Shown: one piece after another, positions 61,951 to 64,000 of the stretch
Layout: each line of letters opens with the position of its first letter
Numbering within the stretch: the first letter of the stretch is position 1
IMG/VR virus record: IMGVR_UViG_3300043403_000051
Span: 19,055 to 83,054 of that record
DNA length: 64,000 nt
DNA from: a virus
Strand: one strand, 5' to 3'
Translations under genes and position numbers: made by a program
The notes under the pieces: generated by a model
What the model was told of the DNA's origin: nothing
What the model saw: the letters and a program-made list of their open reading frames with translations, nothing else
The model's database searches: none

Positions 61951-62077
61951 AATTAATATTTTTGTTTTTAGCTAATAAGAAACATTTCAAATACTCTTTA
62001 TCTATAATTTTTATTAATGGGTTATTTTTCTTTATCTCTTTTTTCCATTTTCGTGGAATTCTTAATTTATTTTCCAT
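61937..62077 (-). CDS. Possible small basic protein (46 aa)
   Basis: A 46-residue ORF, Lys/Ile-rich (PRKWKKEIKKNN), with its ATG overlapping the end of the 113-residue gene by 11 bases and its end overlapping the 82-residue gene by 14 bases. It fills the only gap in this tight operon, which supports it, but there is no homology evidence. Confidence 0.45.
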   Translation of the reverse strand: MENKLRIPRKWKKEIKKNNPLIKIIDKEYLKCFLLAKNKNINYGTK

Positions 62078-62408
62078 AATTTATATATTGTTTAAATTTT
62101 TCTACTTGTTCATCAATATTATGCGCACTAAGAGTCATTATCTGAAGATGTCCTGCTCTATCTTCTCTATCTGATAAAGTGAGAAGAGCATAAGGAATAT
62201 CGTTAATATGGTCATCAATTGATATCCATATTCCTTTATAAGGATACAACTTTCCTACACCTTCTAAAAGATGTATAAAATGGTCAGTTGATATTATGTT
62301 ACCTTTAAAGGCTATTTCAAACTTTGGTGACTCTTGAATTATTAAAAGTTCTGAATCATCTTTAGACACTATGGCAAGGGCATATCTTGTTAATATATTA
62401 TTTTCCAT
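62067..62408 (-). CDS. Unknown protein (113 aa)
   Basis: A 113-residue protein with alternating strands and helices (ALAIVSKDDSELLII, IAFKGNIISTDHFIHLLEG). No recognised family. Overlaps the HNH gene by 11 bases upstream, in the same operon as RecA and dUTPase. Confidence 0.55.
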   Translation of the reverse strand: MENNILTRYALAIVSKDDSELLIIQESPKFEIAFKGNIISTDHFIHLLEGVGKLYPYKGIWISIDDHINDIPYALLTLSDREDRAGHLQIMTLSAHNIDEQVEKFKQYINYGK

Positions 62409-62838
62409 ATTTTTCTTTTATGTGTAAATATTTTGTGTAGGTGTTTGGCATTAACATTTCTCTACGTTTATCTGTTAAGTGATGCCACAGACTGTGTTGT
62501 TCTAATGTAAGAAGTACGCAATTATCAATATCAAAAGCTGCTTCGGGGTGTTTGTCTTTTTCTAATAGGTGGTGTATATGCCACTTATGAAAGGTGTATA
62601 ATTTTTCACCACTCTCCCAACAAACTTTGTTTTGAGAATCCCATACCTCTTTATAGAATTTATTTAATCTATTATAATCTAAAGCTTTTCCTTCCTTAAC
62701 TTTCTTTTCCATGCGTAATTTTGATTGATTAACTAATCGAATAGTGTTACATCGTGGACATAACTTTTTACTTTTATTATAGATTATCTTTGTTTCTCCA
62801 CAACCTGCACAAATTCCTTCTTTATATTTAATTATCAT
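62398..62838 (-). CDS. HNH endonuclease
   Basis: A 146-residue protein. A zinc ribbon (C10, C13, C27, C30) is followed by a basic linker and an HNH core: HIHHLLEK (87-94), DNCVLLTLEQHSLWHH (105-120) with the Asn and later His residues. The HNH domain with a Cys-ribbon is common in phage nucleases that act in DNA processing, homing or packaging. It sits between RecA (overlapping by 11 bases) and an unknown gene. Not clearly a mobile intruder, since it is coupled to both sides. Confidence 0.85.
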   Translation of the reverse strand: MIIKYKEGICAGCGETKIIYNKSKKLCPRCNTIRLVNQSKLRMEKKVKEGKALDYNRLNKFYKEVWDSQNKVCWESGEKLYTFHKWHIHHLLEKDKHPEAAFDIDNCVLLTLEQHSLWHHLTDKRREMLMPNTYTKYLHIKEKYGK

Positions 62839-63820
62839 TTGCTAAGCTTTGTAAAACAAGTTCTTTAATTTCCTCTCTTAGTTCAGGATTTGTATTCATT
62901 AACTCTTGAAATTTAGGAGAACCTTGTATCTTCAAATCTTTGTAAGCAAGCCATGCACCACCTTTATGCACGATATCTCTTTCAATAGCAATCTCTAAAA
63001 TTTCACCATCTTGGTCAATACCTCTACCGAAGTAAATATCAAACTCTGCTGATTTAAATGGCCTACCTACTTTATTTTTACGAACAGATACTTTAACCTT
63101 AATACCCACAGCTTCATCTTTTACTTTAAGAACATCTTTCCTGCGAATATCAAGACGAACTGATGCTGCAAACTTTAACGCATTACCACCTGGAGTTGTT
63201 TCAGGACTACCATACATTACCCCAAGTTTATCCCGTAATTGATTCACATATATAACCAAAGTATTAGATGCTGCTGCATAGGGAACAATCTTACGTAACC
63301 CTTGCCCCATAAGCCTTGCATTAACACCCATTTTAGAGGCACCAACCTCATCGTCAAGCTCCTCTTGTGGCACCAAAGCAGCTACAGAGTCTATAACTAT
63401 AACATCAAAGGCATTACTCTTTAAAAGCTCAATAACAATGTTCAAAACTTCTTGTGTACTATTGGGTTGTGCTAAGTGAAGCTCATCTATATTAACACCT
63501 AATGTTGTTGCATATTCAGAATCAATACTGTGTTCAACATCAATATACGCACAGATACCGTCGCGCTTCTGCGATTCAGCTATAATGTGTTGGCAAAGGG
63601 TAGATTTTCCACTTGATTCAGACCCATATATCTCAACAATCCTGCCTTTTGGTAATCCGCCAATACCAAGAGCAATATCTAAACCAAGAGAACCTGTTGG
63701 GATAGCCTCATATTTACCAAAGTTATTTTTAGACATATCAATTATACTACCCTCACCATGCGTCTTTCTTACCGTAGCTACCGCAGCATTTGCTTTTTTT
63801 AATTTCTCTTCTTTTGTCAT
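62828..63820 (-). CDS. recA: RecA recombinase
   Basis: A 330-residue RecA-family ATPase that forms filaments on single-stranded DNA and drives homologous recombination and repair. Motifs: Walker A GSESSGKST (66-74), Walker B VIVIDSVAAL, L1 loop region and YGSPETTPGGNALKFAASVR (L2, about 197-216). Close in layout to bacterial RecA, not to the distant UvsX type, and slightly shorter at the C-terminus. Probably taken from a bacterial host in the past. It is the first complete gene of the minus-strand block; upstream is a partial gene. The leader is TTTAAATAATAAATATG. Confidence 0.95.
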   Translation of the reverse strand: MTKEEKLKKANAAVATVRKTHGEGSIIDMSKNNFGKYEAIPTGSLGLDIALGIGGLPKGRIVEIYGSESSGKSTLCQHIIAESQKRDGICAYIDVEHSIDSEYATTLGVNIDELHLAQPNSTQEVLNIVIELLKSNAFDVIVIDSVAALVPQEELDDEVGASKMGVNARLMGQGLRKIVPYAAASNTLVIYVNQLRDKLGVMYGSPETTPGGNALKFAASVRLDIRRKDVLKVKDEAVGIKVKVSVRKNKVGRPFKSAEFDIYFGRGIDQDGEILEIAIERDIVHKGGAWLAYKDLKIQGSPKFQELMNTNPELREEIKELVLQSLANDN

Positions 63821-63825
63821 ATTTA

Positions 63826-64000
63826 TTATTTAAAGTTTTTCTTCCAATTAATAATTTTACGTAAATCACCTTGGTTGAGGATAATTATTTCCTCTAACAC
63901 TTGATGAGAAACTCCTTTTAAAATAGCTTCATTTTCTATATCAGAAAACAGCTTAAAATAATTATCTCTATTTGTAGCTAAATAATTATCATTAAGAGGG
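63826..64000 (-). CDS. C-terminal part of a protein, possibly AAA+ clamp-loader type (partial)
   Basis: Minus-strand frame of 57 codons plus stop (63826-63828) running out of the window. The end, LEEIIILNQGDLRKIINW followed by KKNFK, has the GDLRK-IN pattern of the last AAA+ helical segment of RFC-type clamp loaders. With only this fragment the call is weak, though a replication enzyme fits the operon. Just before RecA in transcription order. Confidence 0.4.
   Translation of the reverse strand, partial: PLNDNYLATNRDNYFKLFSDIENEAILKGVSHQVLEEIIILNQGDLRKIINWKKNFK

Overview
The window is part of a lytic, podovirus-like bacteriophage genome that infects a member of the Bacteroidota. The evidence is an AT-rich genome, almost no Shine-Dalgarno sequences, promoters of the Bacteroidota type (TTTG, about 20 bases, TAnnTTTG), and a head-tail gene order that resembles crAss-like (Crassvirales) phages and Cellulophaga podoviruses. 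I cannot fix the family. The DxDGD-type virion RNA polymerase typical of crAss-like phages was not seen in the giant proteins here.

Layout. (1) 1-2800: fifteen tRNA genes in three groups: Ile, Ile, Ala; Leu, Leu, Ser, Ser, Tyr; Pro, Thr, Phe, Gln, His, Arg, Trp. Between the first two groups lie an RNase H-like gene and a GIY-YIG endonuclease gene. (2) 2840-15800: packaging and head genes: an HU/IHF-like protein, small proteins, terminase large subunit, portal, acidic scaffold-like protein, major capsid protein, and further structural proteins up to a strong terminator. (3) 15800-31850: small Cys-containing proteins, two Cys-rich-headed fibres, holin and spanin candidates, a glycosidase-like protein, two beta-roll fibres, a Gly-rich protein, a small zincin and a GH19 endolysin. 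(4) 32200-44930: a small HTH protein, an HTH-metallophosphoesterase, neck and ring-like proteins, a 1645-residue tail-nozzle (muzzle) candidate and a virion lysozyme. (5) 45000-60330: three very large probable ejected (cargo) proteins; the last has a kinase-like region and two HExxH motifs. (6) 60370-64000, minus strand: an early/replication-type operon with RecA, HNH nuclease, dUTPase, a GroES-like co-chaperonin and small proteins. A bidirectional terminator separates it from the late genes.

The main discovery candidate is in the tRNA region. The second and third tRNA groups each start with their own promoter, a 25-26 codon leader ORF whose ATG falls at the expected transcription start, and an intrinsic terminator. 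In each leader a 7-8 base segment is perfectly complementary to the 5' arm of the terminator. The leader peptides are made largely of the amino acids of the tRNAs encoded just downstream. Leader 1 has the run YYSLSLLSSL before Leu, Leu, Ser, Ser and Tyr tRNAs, with exactly two codons for each of the five tRNAs. Leader 2 has TRTHTQQFWFPTR before Pro, Thr, Phe, Gln, His, Arg and Trp tRNAs. This is the design of classical translation-coupled transcription attenuation (as in trp or his leaders), but applied to tRNA genes: the phage would make a tRNA set only when ribosomes stall for lack of those charged tRNAs.

Most late genes are packed with TAATG or ATGA overlaps, so translational coupling is likely throughout.
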